Shown here in pieces: positions 51,913 to 60,672 of a stretch of DNA of 64,000 nt. The position numbers and the translations under genes are program-made. The notes below the pieces were generated by a model that searched no databases, was not told where the DNA came from, and saw only the letters and a program-made list of their open reading frames with translations. The stretch covers positions 83,579 to 147,578 of the forward strand of contig QUKC01000007.1 in NCBI GenBank assembly GCA_003481005.1, written 5' to 3'. Within the stretch, counting starts at the first letter, position 1. Each line of letters begins with the position of its first letter. The DNA comes from Firmicutes bacterium TM09-10 (lineage in GTDB: Bacteria; Bacillota; Clostridia; Lachnospirales; Lachnospiraceae).

Positions 51913-52059
51913 ATGAGTCAGATTTTTGGTGCGATTATGCTTGTGGTAATGGGAATTCTGGGCGGACTTCCCACCCTGTACCTGTGCGTGAGCCTTGTTG
52001 TGGTGCTGGCACAGAAAATATACGGAAAGGTTGTTCATGGAAAATCCTTATACGCTTAA
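51913..52059 (+). CDS. Small membrane protein, 48 residues
   Basis: The ATG at 51913 is preceded by GGGGTAAAG. The product MSQIFGAIMLVVMGILGGL continues as a long hydrophobic hairpin (PTLYLCVSLVVVLAQKIYGK) and ends with a short basic tail. Two short membrane helices or one long one are possible. It lies just upstream of a KdpD-like kinase gene but is separated from it by a terminator. A KdpF-like accessory role is conceivable, but no kdpABC genes are present. Confidence 0.55.
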   Translation: MSQIFGAIMLVVMGILGGLPTLYLCVSLVVVLAQKIYGKVVHGKSLYA

Positions 52060-52077
52060 AAAATTGCAAAAAGCAGT

Positions 52078-52118
52078 CCCGCCGCAGATAGAGACAGTCC
52101 GCCGGCGGGATTTTTTTT
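52078..52118 (+). terminator. Terminator between the 48-residue gene and the kinase gene
   Basis: CCCGCCG and CGGCGGG form the stem, followed by ATTTTTTTT. It should reduce read-through into the histidine kinase gene. Confidence 0.85.
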
Positions 52119-52176
52119 CCCATTTTGCAGAAAGATATGGTAAGATACAGAAGAGTAAGGCATTCGGAGAACACTG

Positions 52177-53289
52177 ATGCAGAGAAAGAATATGATAGAA
52201 CGAAAACAGAACCCGGAACAAAAAGGGCGGACGATCCTAAGAAACATCCTGATCACGGTGGGCATTATGGGCGCTGCGACGATTGTATGTCTGGCACTGC
52301 AGCATTTTTCAGAGGCGGATACGCATGTGCCGCTGCTGTTCGTGCTTGCGGTCGTGATTGTGGCGCGGTTCACGGAAGGATATGTTTATGGGATTCTGTC
52401 AGCGATGGCTGCGGTGGTTTTGGTCAACTATGTGTTCACCTACCCGTACTTTGAGTTGAATTTTTCGATTACAGGCTATCCGCTGACCTTTGTGGTGATG
52501 CTGGCGACGGCGGTTATGGTGAGCGCTCTGACGACGCAGATTAAATGGCAGGAGCAGATACGTCTGGAAGTGGAAAAAGAAAAGACACGCGCCAATCTGC
52601 TGCGGGCAGTGTCCCACGATATCCGGACGCCTCTGACGTCAATTCAGGCATCCGCGTCGGGAATTTTAGACAATTACGACGCGCTGGGACGGCAGGAGAA
52701 GGTGGAGCTTTTAGAAGGCATCCGTGACGAATCCCAGTGGCTGATCCGGATGGTGGAAAACCTGCTTTCGATCACGCGGATCAACGGGGACCGTGCGCAG
52801 ATTCAGACGACCTGGGAGGTCGTGGAAGAGATCGTAGGCGGGGCGGTCGGGAAGTTCCAGAAGCAGTTTCCGCAGATCGAAGTGGAAACGAGCATGCCGG
52901 AGGAGGTTGTGATGGCTCCGATGGACGGCATTTTGGTGGAGCAGGTTTTGGTAAACCTGATGGAAAATTCTGCGATACATGGAAAAACAACCACAAAAAT
53001 ACGAATATCCATCCAAAAACTGCCGGAACGGGTGCTGTTCTGCGTGGAGGATAACGGAAAAGGAATTGATCCGGCGATTTTGCCGATTATTTTCGAAGGA
53101 CAGCTTCCGACCGGCGATCATGCTGCGAGCGATGGAAAACGGAGCATGGGGATCGGACTATCGGTCTGCATGAGCATTATTCAGGCGCATCAGGGCGACA
53201 TGAAGGCGGAAAATATGGCGGCGCACAGGGGAGCGAGGATCCAGTTCTGGCTGCCCTGTCAGGAAGAAAACTGGATGGAGGAAGCCTGA
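52177..53289 (+). CDS. Sensor histidine kinase, short KdpD-like
   Basis: 370 residues. Four membrane segments near residues 20-115 (ILITVGIMGAATIVCLAL through LATAVMVSALTT) match the DUF4118 sensor region of KdpD. HisKA follows with AVSHDIRTPLTSIQASASG (phospho-acceptor His about 147), then the HATPase domain (VEQVLVNLMENSAIHG, VEDNGKGIDP, SMGIGLSVCMSI). The large N-terminal KdpD and USP domains of full-length KdpD are absent. Phosphotransfer would go to the response regulator encoded directly after its stop. Signal: potassium or turgor by analogy only. Confidence 0.87.
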   Translation: MQRKNMIERKQNPEQKGRTILRNILITVGIMGAATIVCLALQHFSEADTHVPLLFVLAVVIVARFTEGYVYGILSAMAAVVLVNYVFTYPYFELNFSITGYPLTFVVMLATAVMVSALTTQIKWQEQIRLEVEKEKTRANLLRAVSHDIRTPLTSIQASASGILDNYDALGRQEKVELLEGIRDESQWLIRMVENLLSITRINGDRAQIQTTWEVVEEIVGGAVGKFQKQFPQIEVETSMPEEVVMAPMDGILVEQVLVNLMENSAIHGKTTTKIRISIQKLPERVLFCVEDNGKGIDPAILPIIFEGQLPTGDHAASDGKRSMGIGLSVCMSIIQAHQGDMKAENMAAHRGARIQFWLPCQEENWMEEA

Positions 53290-54000
53290 ATGGAAGTAAG
53301 GGACAGAATTCTGATTATCGAGGATGACCGAAGCATCCGTAAATTTTTCCGGACAATTCTGGAAGCGAACCGTTACGATGTCATTTCGGCGGATACCGGC
53401 GAGGAGGGCTACAGCCTGATTACATCCCAGTGTCCGGATCTGGTGATTCTGGATCTGGGGCTTCCGGATATAGATGGTATGGAAATTTTGAGCAGACTTC
53501 GGAAATGGTCGGGCATGCCGGTCGTTGTGATTTCTGCGCGGAGCCATGAAAAGGACAAGGTGGAGGCACTGGACCTCGGAGCGGACGATTATATCACGAA
53601 GCCGTTTGGAACATCGGAAATGCTGGCGAGAATCCGGGCAGCGATCCGTCATTCGAGAGCTGGCTATCAGGGACCGGCAGGTGGAATGACGGGCGTTTTT
53701 GAGGCGAAAGACCTGCTGATTGATTACGATAAACATCGTGCCTATAAGGGTGGCTTAGATCTGAACCTGACACAGAATGAGTTTCGGCTGGTGAGCCTTT
53801 TGAGCCGTTATGCGGGAAAGGTTCTGACCTATGATTTTATGATCCGGGAAATCTGGGGACCAAACATGGAAAACAATAACCGGATTCTGCGGGTCAACAT
53901 GGCGAATATCCGACGTAAGCTTGAGAAAAATCCGGCACAGCCGGAGTATATTTTTACAGAAATCGGCGTCGGCTACCGGATGATCGAGCCGGAGGGCTGA
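53290..54000 (+). CDS. OmpR/KdpE family response regulator
   Basis: 236 residues. The ATG follows the kinase stop with no gap. The receiver domain has [13 protein letters not shown] and phospho-acceptor Asp about 55 in [13 protein letters not shown], then the conserved Lys in [14 protein letters not shown]. The C-terminal winged helix ([34 protein letters not shown], then [31 protein letters not shown]) is of the OmpR type. It would activate potassium-uptake or envelope genes located elsewhere. Confidence 0.92.
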   Translation: MEVRDRILIIEDDRSIRKFFRTILEANRYDVISADTGEEGYSLITSQCPDLVILDLGLPDIDGMEILSRLRKWSGMPVVVISARSHEKDKVEALDLGADDYITKPFGTSEMLARIRAAIRHSRAGYQGPAGGMTGVFEAKDLLIDYDKHRAYKGGLDLNLTQNEFRLVSLLSRYAGKVLTYDFMIREIWGPNMENNNRILRVNMANIRRKLEKNPAQPEYIFTEIGVGYRMIEPEG

Positions 54001-54031
54001 CCAAGACGCGAAAACAGGAGGAAAAGAAAAG

Positions 54032-54568
54032 ATGCGAATTGGAATGGGATATGATGTGCATAGATTGCAGGAGGGCTGCAAACTGATTATGGGCGGCGTG
54101 GAAATCCCGTATGAAAAGGGACTTTTAGGACATTCTGATGCGGATGTGCTCGTACATGCCGTGATGGACGCCCTGCTTGGAGCAGGAGCACTCGGCGATA
54201 TCGGTAAGCATTTTCCGGATACGGATCCCGCCTATAAGGGAATCAGCAGCATTCTGCTTTTGCAGAAAGTAGGGGAGCTGCTGGAAGAGCACTGCTTTCT
54301 AATTGAAAATATCGATGCGACGATCATCGCCCAGGCGCCGAAGATGCGCCCGCACATCGACCAGATGCGCCAGAACATGGCGGATGCGCTCAAAATCGAC
54401 GTATCGCAGATCAATGTAAAGGCGACGACCGAGGAAGGACTTGGCTTTACCGGAGCCGGAGAGGGTATTTCTGCGCAGGCGATCTGTCTGTTAAACAGTC
54501 CGATGGGACTCTACGACCAGAATGTGACCAGCGGCTGCGGCGGCTGCGGCGGTTGTGGCGTGCAGTAA
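54032..54568 (+). CDS. ispF: 2-C-methyl-D-erythritol 2,4-cyclodiphosphate synthase with Cys-Gly tail
   Basis: 178 residues. [12 protein letters not shown] gives the metal ligands Asp8 and His10, and [19 protein letters not shown], the following AEDG-like region and [20 protein letters not shown] are the IspF core. The enzyme makes MEcPP in the MEP isoprenoid pathway. The usual protein ends near residue 157-160. Here about 20 more residues end in [11 protein letters not shown], with Cys at 169, 172 and 175. That tail could bind a metal or simply reflect a low-complexity repeat. It is preceded by AGGAGG. Confidence 0.93.
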   Translation: MRIGMGYDVHRLQEGCKLIMGGVEIPYEKGLLGHSDADVLVHAVMDALLGAGALGDIGKHFPDTDPAYKGISSILLLQKVGELLEEHCFLIENIDATIIAQAPKMRPHIDQMRQNMADALKIDVSQINVKATTEEGLGFTGAGEGISAQAICLLNSPMGLYDQNVTSGCGGCGGCGVQ

Positions 54569-54719
54569 GTCCGCCTGTCGCATGGCGCAATCTTTGTAAA
54601 GTGACAGGAACGTTGGGGCAGCTGCCAAAGCTGGCATCGGAGCCCTCACCTGCTGCATAAAATAAGAAAAGGGGACACTGTCCTACTCAGCGCAGGCGGA
54701 ACAAAAACACCGGCAGCCC

Positions 54720-54748
54720 TTGACAAAGAGAAGAAAATTTTTTATCCT
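54720..54748 (+). promoter_or_regulatory. Promoter of the cysteine T-box operon
   Basis: TTGACA (54720-54725), 17 bases, TATCCT (54743-54748), about 80 bases before stem I of the T-box. Confidence 0.65.
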
Positions 54749-54828
54749 AATTATAGTTGTGCAGATACTTCGGAAAGTTGCGAATTGCCAAAGCCGGAGC
54801 ATCTGCGATATCGCTGAAATGAACAGGT

Positions 54829-55077
54829 TGAAAATGCATGGAACGGAAAGAGTATGCAGACAGACGGCGCCAGAGAGGGAATGTCATTGGCTGAGAGCAG
54901 TCCCCGCAGGTTTGTGCAGAAAGTGCATCCGGGAGCAGATTCTGCGAAGCCGACGGCATGAGCAGAGTACGAATTGCGCACGTTACGCGCCTGAGGGCAG
55001 GATTTGGAATCCTGAAACAGAGTGGAACCGCGGAATTTTTCGTCTCTAGGCTACAGAGGCGAAAAATTCCTTTTTTT
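54829..55077 (+). promoter_or_regulatory. T-box leader, probably tRNA-Cys responsive
   Basis: GGAACGGAAAGAGTATGCAGA near 54840 is the stem I start. CAGAGAGG and GGCTGAGAGC mark the distal loops. TGC at 54924-54926, in the AAGTGCATCC strand, fits a Cys specifier codon. The T-box proper, AGTGGAACCGCGG (55021-55033), contains TGGA, complementary to a tRNA 3' end UCCA, consistent with the U discriminator of tRNA-Cys. The terminator GGAATTTTTCG/CGAAAAATTCC plus seven T (55032-55077) completes it. Uncharged tRNA-Cys would favour antitermination and expression of cysE and cysS. The reading frames that cross this leader are not genes. Confidence 0.88.
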
Positions 55078-55120
55078 ATGACAATAGAAGGTTCACAGAG
55101 CGTGCATTCTATTGTTGTAT
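55078..55120 (+). repeat. Dispersed palindromic repeat, copy 6 (diverged left arm)
   Basis: CAATAGAAGGT... and GCATTCTATTG, with CACAGAGCG in the centre and TATGA in the left flank. It starts at the last T of the T-box terminator. Confidence 0.75.
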
Positions 55121-55210
55121 ATTGCGAAGCAATGCTCCAAAGTCCGTGCATACACGAGACGTTGGGAACTGCTGTGATTATTCGAGAAAAGGGAAAGGAG
55201 AGTTTCGGAT

Positions 55211-55927
55211 ATGGGAATCATCGGAAATGTAAAAGAAGAGATCCGGCTGATCAGAGAGCGGGATCCGGCGATTCATTCTTCCATGGAAGTTTTTTTATAT
55301 CCGAGTTTCCGGGCGCTGCTGCACTACCGTGTGGCCCATAAGCTGTATCTGTCCGGGCATTATTTCCTGGCGAGATGGATTTCACAGCGCGCGGTGCGCA
55401 AAACCGGAATTGAAATCCATCCGGGTGCGAAAATCGGAAAAGGCTTCTTTATCGACCACGGAAACGGCGTTATCATTGGAGAAACCGCAGAGATCGGCAA
55501 TAATGTGACCCTGTATCAGGGTGTGACACTGGGCGGAACCGGAAAGGAGCAGGGAAAGCGCCATCCGACTGTCGGCGATAATGTCATGATCAGCGCGGGC
55601 GCGAAGGTGCTTGGATCCTTTACAATTGGGGAAAATTCCAAGATAGGTGCGGGAAGCGTCGTGCTTTCAGCGGTGCCTCCCAACTCTACGGTAGTCGGCG
55701 TCCCGGGCAGAGTGGTACGCCGGTATAATCAGCCTCTTCCGCGGGAAACTCTGGATCAGGTACATTTACCTGACCCGGTGCGTGAGGACATTATGACGCT
55801 GCAGAAAGCAAACAGCGAGCTGATCAACCGGGTTCTCGAGCTGGAAGTGGAAGTGAAGCGTCTGAAAAAAGAAAAGGAATCGAAAAACAATACGAAAGGA
55901 AACGAAAAACAGCATGAAAATTTATAA
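55211..55927 (+). CDS. cysE: Serine O-acetyltransferase
   Basis: 238 residues, AAAGGAG upstream. An N-terminal helical region with [30 protein letters not shown] precedes a left-handed hexapeptide repeat domain ([47 protein letters not shown]). The catalytic His is in the DHGNGVIIG turn. It makes O-acetylserine for cysteine synthesis. It is the first gene after the T-box. Its 3' end overlaps cysS by 14 bases and encodes a Lys/Glu-rich tail. Confidence 0.95.
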   Translation: MGIIGNVKEEIRLIRERDPAIHSSMEVFLYPSFRALLHYRVAHKLYLSGHYFLARWISQRAVRKTGIEIHPGAKIGKGFFIDHGNGVIIGETAEIGNNVTLYQGVTLGGTGKEQGKRHPTVGDNVMISAGAKVLGSFTIGENSKIGAGSVVLSAVPPNSTVVGVPGRVVRRYNQPLPRETLDQVHLPDPVREDIMTLQKANSELINRVLELEVEVKRLKKEKESKNNTKGNEKQHENL

Positions 55928-57323
55928 TACATTGACAAAGAAAAAAGAAGAATTTGTACCGATCGAGCCCGGAAAGGTACGCATGTATGTATGCGGTCCG
56001 ACCGTTTACAACTTTATCCATATCGGAAACGCGCGTCCGATGATCGTGTTTGACACCGTGCGCCGCTATATGGAGTATAAGGGCTACGAGGTAAACTATG
56101 TCAGCAACTTCACCGACGTGGACGATAAGATCATCAAAAAAGCGGTAGAAGAGGGCGTAGATGCGAATGTTATTTCGGAACGCTATATTGCAGAGTGCAA
56201 AAAGGATATGGCTTCCTTAAATGTCCGTCCGGCAACAACCCATCCTCAGGCTACACAGGAGATCTGCGGCATGGAAGAGATGATCCGCACGCTGATCGAA
56301 AAAGGCTATGCCTATGCAGCGGAAGATGGCACGGTTTACTACCGTGTCAGAAGCTTCAAGGATTACGGCAAGCTTTCCCACAAAAATCTGGATGACTTAG
56401 AGGGCGGCAAGCGTTCCCTGCTGGTTTCCGGTGCAGACCAGAAGGAAGATCCGCTGGATTTTGTCCTCTGGAAGCCCAAAAAAGAGGGCGAGCCTTTCTG
56501 GAAATCCCCGTGGTGCGACGGCAGACCGGGCTGGCACATTGAGTGCTCCGTCATGAGCAAAAAATATCTGGGGGATGAAATTGACATCCATGCAGGCGGC
56601 GAAGACCTGATTTTCCCGCATCATGAAAACGAAATCGCGCAGTCCGAGGCTGCAAACGGAAAATCCTTCGCACATTATTGGATGCATAATGCCTTTTTAA
56701 ATATCGACAACCACAAGATGAGCAAATCTGCGGGCAATTTCTTTACCGTCCGCGATATCGTTGCAAAATATGATCCGATGGTGCTGCGCTTCTTCATGCT
56801 TTCCGCCCACTACAGAAGCCCCTTAAATTTCAGTGCAGAGCTGATGGAGGCCGCTGCAAACAGCCTGGAAAGAATCCGTACTGCAGTTGCTACTCTGCAG
56901 TTTAAGGCGCAGAACGCAGAAGACAGCGAGCTGACAGAGCAGGAGAAGGAGCTTCTTGCACAGGCAGCAGGATTTGAAGCGAAATTTGATCAGGCGATGG
57001 ACGATGATTTCAACACCGCGGATGCAATCGCAGCGATCTTCGAGCTGGTAAAATTTGCCAACACCTGCGGTGATACAGAGCACACCAAGGCATTCTGGGA
57101 GGCTCTGAAAGAAAAGATCACAACCCTCAGCGATGTCTGCGGTCTGATCGTAGAGAAAAAGGAAGAGCTGCTGGATGCAGACGTGGAGGCTCTGATTGAA
57201 GAGCGTCAGGCTGCCCGCAAAGCGAAAAACTTCGCGCGCGCAGATGAAATCAGACAGCAGCTTCTGGATAGGGGCATCGTGCTGGAGGATACCAGAGAGG
57301 GCGTAAAATGGAAGAGAGCCTGA
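55914..57323 (+). CDS. cysS: Cysteinyl-tRNA synthetase
   Basis: 469 residues. Zn-binding Cys27 lies in [19 protein letters not shown] with the HIGH-equivalent HIGN. The KMSKS motif appears as [12 protein letters not shown]. The other zinc ligands lie in WHIECSVMS and [11 protein letters not shown]. It charges tRNA-Cys. It is co-transcribed with cysE under the T-box, so both cysteine supply and charging respond to tRNA-Cys. Its end overlaps mrnC by 16 bases. Confidence 0.97.
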   Translation: MKIYNTLTKKKEEFVPIEPGKVRMYVCGPTVYNFIHIGNARPMIVFDTVRRYMEYKGYEVNYVSNFTDVDDKIIKKAVEEGVDANVISERYIAECKKDMASLNVRPATTHPQATQEICGMEEMIRTLIEKGYAYAAEDGTVYYRVRSFKDYGKLSHKNLDDLEGGKRSLLVSGADQKEDPLDFVLWKPKKEGEPFWKSPWCDGRPGWHIECSVMSKKYLGDEIDIHAGGEDLIFPHHENEIAQSEAANGKSFAHYWMHNAFLNIDNHKMSKSAGNFFTVRDIVAKYDPMVLRFFMLSAHYRSPLNFSAELMEAAANSLERIRTAVATLQFKAQNAEDSELTEQEKELLAQAAGFEAKFDQAMDDDFNTADAIAAIFELVKFANTCGDTEHTKAFWEALKEKITTLSDVCGLIVEKKEELLDADVEALIEERQAARKAKNFARADEIRQQLLDRGIVLEDTREGVKWKRA

Positions 57324-57748
57324 GCCTGCTTGGCGCAATCCGGAAGAAATTTGTATGCGATCGGGTGGACATCCGGACCTATTCCCCACTGACACTGGCG
57401 TTTGTCGGGGACTGCATCTATGATCTGGTCATCCGCACGATCGTTGTGGAGCGTGGCAATACTGCGCCCGGCGTCCTGCATACCAAAAAGAGCTCCATCG
57501 TAAAGGCGCAGGCGCAGGCAGCACAGGCGGATGCGCTGATGGAGGAGCTGACTGCAGAAGAGCAGGCAGTTTACCGCAGAGGGCGGAACGCCCATTCCCA
57601 TTCGGCAGCAAAAAATGCATCGATCGGGGATTACCGCAAGGCGACCGGATTGGAAGCACTGTATGGATTTTTATACCTGACCGACCAGACCGACCGGCTG
57701 CTTTGGCTGATTGCGAAAGGGCTGGAGATGACCGGCCAGCAAATATGA
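57308..57748 (+). CDS. mrnC: Mini-ribonuclease III
   Basis: 146 residues. A single RNase III catalytic domain without dsRNA-binding domain: YSPLTLAFVGDCIYDLVIRTIVVERGN (the DAVYE-like acidic motif) and RRGRNAHSHSAAKNASIGDYRKATGLEALYGFLYL with the second acidic site. It matures 23S rRNA in Firmicutes. It overlaps cysS and is followed by rlmB, the conserved order for this gene. Confidence 0.93.
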   Translation: MEESLSLLGAIRKKFVCDRVDIRTYSPLTLAFVGDCIYDLVIRTIVVERGNTAPGVLHTKKSSIVKAQAQAAQADALMEELTAEEQAVYRRGRNAHSHSAAKNASIGDYRKATGLEALYGFLYLTDQTDRLLWLIAKGLEMTGQQI

Positions 57749-57768
57749 TCAAATAGGAGAGCACGCAG

Positions 57769-58509
57769 ATGCGTTATGAAGAATTTACAATAGAAGGCAG
57801 AAATGCGGTGATCGAGGCGTACCGGGCAGGACGTCCGATTGACAAGCTGTTCATTCTGGACGGCTGCCAGGACGGGCCGATCCTGACGATCAAGCGGGAA
57901 GCAAAGGCGAAACAGACGCCTGTTAAATTTGTAACAAAGGAGCGTCTGGATCAGCTTTCCGAAACCGGAAAACATCAGGGTGTCATCGCCTATGCGGCGG
58001 CTTACGAATATGCGACCGTGGAAGAGATTCTGGACAATGCCCGTCAAAAAGGCGAAGCACCGTTCTTATTTTTACTGGATAACATTGAAGATCCGCACAA
58101 CCTCGGCGCGATCATCCGAACCGCCAACCTGGCGGGCGCACACGGCGTGATCGTTCCCAAAAACCGGGCGGCAGGACTGACGGCGGTTGTGGCAAAAACC
58201 AGTGCAGGAGCGCTTAACTTTACTCCGGTGGCAAGGGTGACGAACCTCGCAAAGACCATCGAAGAGCTCAAAAAAGAGGGCATCTGGTTTGTCTGTGCAG
58301 ATATGGGCGGCACGACGATGTATGACCTGAATTTAAAAGGGCCGATCGGACTTGTTATCGGCAATGAAGGAGAGGGCGTTGGACGTCTTGTGAAGGAAAA
58401 ATGCGACATGGTCGCATCCATTCCGATGAAAGGCGATATCGATTCTCTGAACGCTTCCGTGGCAGCGGGTGTTCTGGCTTATGAAATTGTGCGTCAGCGC
58501 CTTGGCTGA
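57769..58509 (+). CDS. rlmB: 23S rRNA (guanosine-2'-O-)-methyltransferase, SpoU family
   Basis: 246 residues, with AGGAG upstream. After an N-terminal L7Ae-like substrate domain (FTIEGRNAVIEAYRAGRPIDKLFILDG), the SPOUT catalytic domain has LLDNIEDPHNLGAIIRTANLAGAHGVIV, VIGNEGEGVGRLVKEKCD and IPMKGDIDSLNASVAAGVLAYE, the three knot motifs. It methylates a G in 23S rRNA (G2251 by the E. coli equivalent). The stop overlaps the sigma factor ATG. Confidence 0.92.
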   Translation: MRYEEFTIEGRNAVIEAYRAGRPIDKLFILDGCQDGPILTIKREAKAKQTPVKFVTKERLDQLSETGKHQGVIAYAAAYEYATVEEILDNARQKGEAPFLFLLDNIEDPHNLGAIIRTANLAGAHGVIVPKNRAAGLTAVVAKTSAGALNFTPVARVTNLAKTIEELKKEGIWFVCADMGGTTMYDLNLKGPIGLVIGNEGEGVGRLVKEKCDMVASIPMKGDIDSLNASVAAGVLAYEIVRQRLG

Positions 58510-59186
58510 TGTTGGACAGGAAAACAGCTGGAAGTATGAAAAATTACGAAGAATATCAGGACGAAGAACTGATCCGGAGGCTGCGGGACGGCGATGGCAG
58601 CGTCATGGATTATCTGATGGAAAAATATAAGGATCTGGTGCGGAGAAAAGCGCGCTCCATGTACCTTCCGGGCGCGGATCAGGAGGATCTGATCCAGGAG
58701 GGGATGATCGGGCTGTTCAAGGCGGTGCGGGATTATGAAAAAGACAGGGACGCGTCTTTTTCCACCTTTGCAGACCTTTGTATTTCCAGACAGATTTATA
58801 CGGCAGTAGAGGCGGGCGCACGCAAAAAGCATGCGCCCTTAAATCATTATGTCTCATTGAGCCAGCCGGAAGATCGGGATGAGGACAAACAGGCGTATGA
58901 GCCGGAGGATGTCTGGGAAAAAAGCCCGGAAGAGCTTGTCATCGATCAGGAAAATACGAGGCTTTTGGAAGAAACGATTGAGCAGGAGCTGACGCCGTTA
59001 GAAAAGCAGGTCATGGATCTGCACCTGACCGGCATGGGCTACCGGGAGATCGCAAAGGTGCTCGGCAGAGATGGAAAAAGCACGGATAACGCCCTGCAGC
59101 GCAGCCGCGGAAAGCTGCGTCGGGCGCTGGATAAAAAGACGGAGCAGGAAAAGGAAGTGCTGCGCCCGTCTAAAGGAGAGGAATAG
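58509..59186 (+). CDS. sigH: RNA polymerase sigma-H factor (sporulation)
   Basis: 225 residues. ATG overlaps the rlmB stop (TGATG). A second in-frame ATG at 58536 preceded by GGAAG is possible but poorly spaced. Region 2 has DYLMEKYKDLVRRKARSMYLPGADQEDLIQEGMIGLFKAVRDYEKDRDASFSTFADLCISRQI, and region 4 has LTPLEKQVMDLHLTGMGYREIAKVLGRDGKSTDNALQRSRGKL. The pattern and location after rlmB match sigma-H of spore formers, which directs early stationary-phase and sporulation genes. This supports a spore-forming background. Confidence 0.9.
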   Translation: MLDRKTAGSMKNYEEYQDEELIRRLRDGDGSVMDYLMEKYKDLVRRKARSMYLPGADQEDLIQEGMIGLFKAVRDYEKDRDASFSTFADLCISRQIYTAVEAGARKKHAPLNHYVSLSQPEDRDEDKQAYEPEDVWEKSPEELVIDQENTRLLEETIEQELTPLEKQVMDLHLTGMGYREIAKVLGRDGKSTDNALQRSRGKLRRALDKKTEQEKEVLRPSKGEE

Positions 59187-59192
59187 AGATAT

Positions 59193-60317
59193 ATGACGGA
59201 AAATCTGTTTTTGCAGGATCAGGCGGTTTCCTTTCACAGACCCTATCCTGCGTCCCTGACTGCGCTGCACGAAAAACAGCCGGAGCAGGGAATTTTTTAT
59301 CGACAGGATGGAACGCCTTTTTTGAAGCTCTGGATGAAAAATGCCTGCGACGTAAAGATCGTCATCGGACAGGATACCTATATCCTGCTGGAGGTGGAGC
59401 GCAATCTCTGGGAGGTGAAGCTGCCGCTGGAACCTGGCTTTTATTATGCTGCACTGTATGTGGATAGTGTCGAGATCGTAAGTCCCTATCTTCCCATCGG
59501 CTACGGGTATTCCAGACCGTGCAATTATCTGGAAATCGGGCCAGCCATGGAAGCGTGCCGTTTAAAGGATGTTTTACACGGGAGCATCCGGCATGAATAT
59601 TTTTATTCGGAAGTGACGGGGCAGACGGAAAGCTGTCTGGTGTATGCGCCGCCTGGATATGACCGGGATCAGCTGCGGCTTCCGGTGCTGTATCTGCAGC
59701 ATGGTTTCGGCGAAAATGAGGGAAGCTGGGTCTGGCAGGGAAGAATCGGCTGGATGATGGACAACTTTCTTTCCGAGAAAAAAGTCACGCCGATGCTGAT
59801 CGTCATGGCGGACGGGATGATGTCCGAGGACGGAGATCCGGAGAAAAAAATCATTCCGTCGCTGTTCACGAAATTTCTGACGCAGGATCTGATGCCGTAT
59901 GTAGAGGCGCATTACCGCGTACTGACGGGACGGGAAAACTGCGCGATCGCCGGGCTTTCGATGGGGTCGATGCAGGCGGCCATGGCAGCGTTTTCCTATC
60001 CGGAAAAATTTGCCTGGATCGGGCTTTTTTCCGGCTTTCTGCGCAATTATATCGGCGTGGAGGAAATCGCGGACAGCCATTTGATGCAGGCGTTTGCGGA
60101 CGTAGAGGCGTTCAATCAGAATACGAGGCTCTTGTTTCGTGCGATGGGGCGTGAGGATTCTTTCTTTACGTGGTTTATGCAGGAGGATCAGCTCTGCGAG
60201 GACTACGGCTTAAAACAGGTGCGCAGAGTGTACGACGGCGGACACGACTGGAATGTGTGGAGAAAGTGCGCGGCAGAATTTTTGCCGATGCTGTTTCGGA
60301 CACAGGAAATAAGGTAA
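59193..60317 (+). CDS. Esterase family alpha/beta hydrolase with N-terminal E-set domain
   Basis: 374 residues. An N-terminal beta domain of about 120 residues (LKLWMKNACDVKIVIGQDTYILLEVERNLWEVKLPLEPGFYYAAL) resembles the CBM48/E-set modules in front of feruloyl or acetyl esterases. The hydrolase domain has LPVLYLQHGFGENEGSW, the nucleophile elbow IAGLSMGSMQAAMAA (Ser about 256) and a final His in YDGGHDWNVWRK. No signal peptide is seen, so it is cytoplasmic and may deacylate imported plant oligosaccharides. It starts six bases after sigH but is probably only loosely connected to it. Confidence 0.85.
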   Translation: MTENLFLQDQAVSFHRPYPASLTALHEKQPEQGIFYRQDGTPFLKLWMKNACDVKIVIGQDTYILLEVERNLWEVKLPLEPGFYYAALYVDSVEIVSPYLPIGYGYSRPCNYLEIGPAMEACRLKDVLHGSIRHEYFYSEVTGQTESCLVYAPPGYDRDQLRLPVLYLQHGFGENEGSWVWQGRIGWMMDNFLSEKKVTPMLIVMADGMMSEDGDPEKKIIPSLFTKFLTQDLMPYVEAHYRVLTGRENCAIAGLSMGSMQAAMAAFSYPEKFAWIGLFSGFLRNYIGVEEIADSHLMQAFADVEAFNQNTRLLFRAMGREDSFFTWFMQEDQLCEDYGLKQVRRVYDGGHDWNVWRKCAAEFLPMLFRTQEIR

Positions 60318-60350
60318 AGAATGGCTTCGCGGACGTTTGTGCGCCGCGAG

Positions 60351-60412
60351 TCGCAATACGTGAAGGTGGACGTACAGTAGGATCAGGTACAGTTGCTACA
60401 ATCATCGAGTAA
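60351..60412 (+). pseudogene. tuf: 3' fragment of an elongation factor Tu gene
   Basis: The bases encode AIREGGRTVGSGTVATIIE and a TAA stop, the invariant EF-Tu C-terminus. The frame before it belongs to the esterase 3' region and is not EF-Tu, so only about 62 bases of tuf are present. It marks the point where sequence turns AT-rich. This looks like the displaced or duplicated gene end left by an element that integrated into the tuf 3' end, or a rearrangement junction. Confidence 0.85.
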
Positions 60413-60468
60413 TACAATCTGAATATAGATTTGTTATCGCAAGATAACGTTGTGTCCAAACGTAAGAT

Positions 60469-60498
60469 ACCCGTAGAACTTCGGTTCTACGGGTTTTT
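60469..60498 (+). terminator. Terminator behind the tuf fragment
   Basis: ACCCGTAGAAC-TTCG-GTTCTACGGGT stem with a UUCG tetraloop, followed by TTTTC. It is probably the original tuf terminator carried along with the fragment. Confidence 0.88.
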
Positions 60499-60631
60499 CT
60501 GTATCTTAAAGAGAGAATGATTTGAAAAATTATAAGTAGAGAAATAGCGAAATATTTATCAGCAAGATAAAATACAGATAAATTTAAAATTGAAAAATAA
60601 GACCAGTGGTGCCAAAACGGTGCCCAAAAAG

Positions 60632-60672
60632 AAACTCCTGCGAATGTTTGCCATTCACAGGAGTGATTTTTT
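60632..60672. terminator. Bidirectional terminator
   Basis: ACTCCTG and CAGGAGT with an inner ATG/CAT pairing. T-rich on the right (TGATTTTTT) and A-rich on the left (CAAAAAGAAA). It terminates the minus-strand regulator remnant. Confidence 0.8.

Noticed and set aside
54720..55049. 109-codon frame upstream of cysE
   Set aside because: It lies inside the T-box leader; T-box motifs and terminator explain the sequence better.
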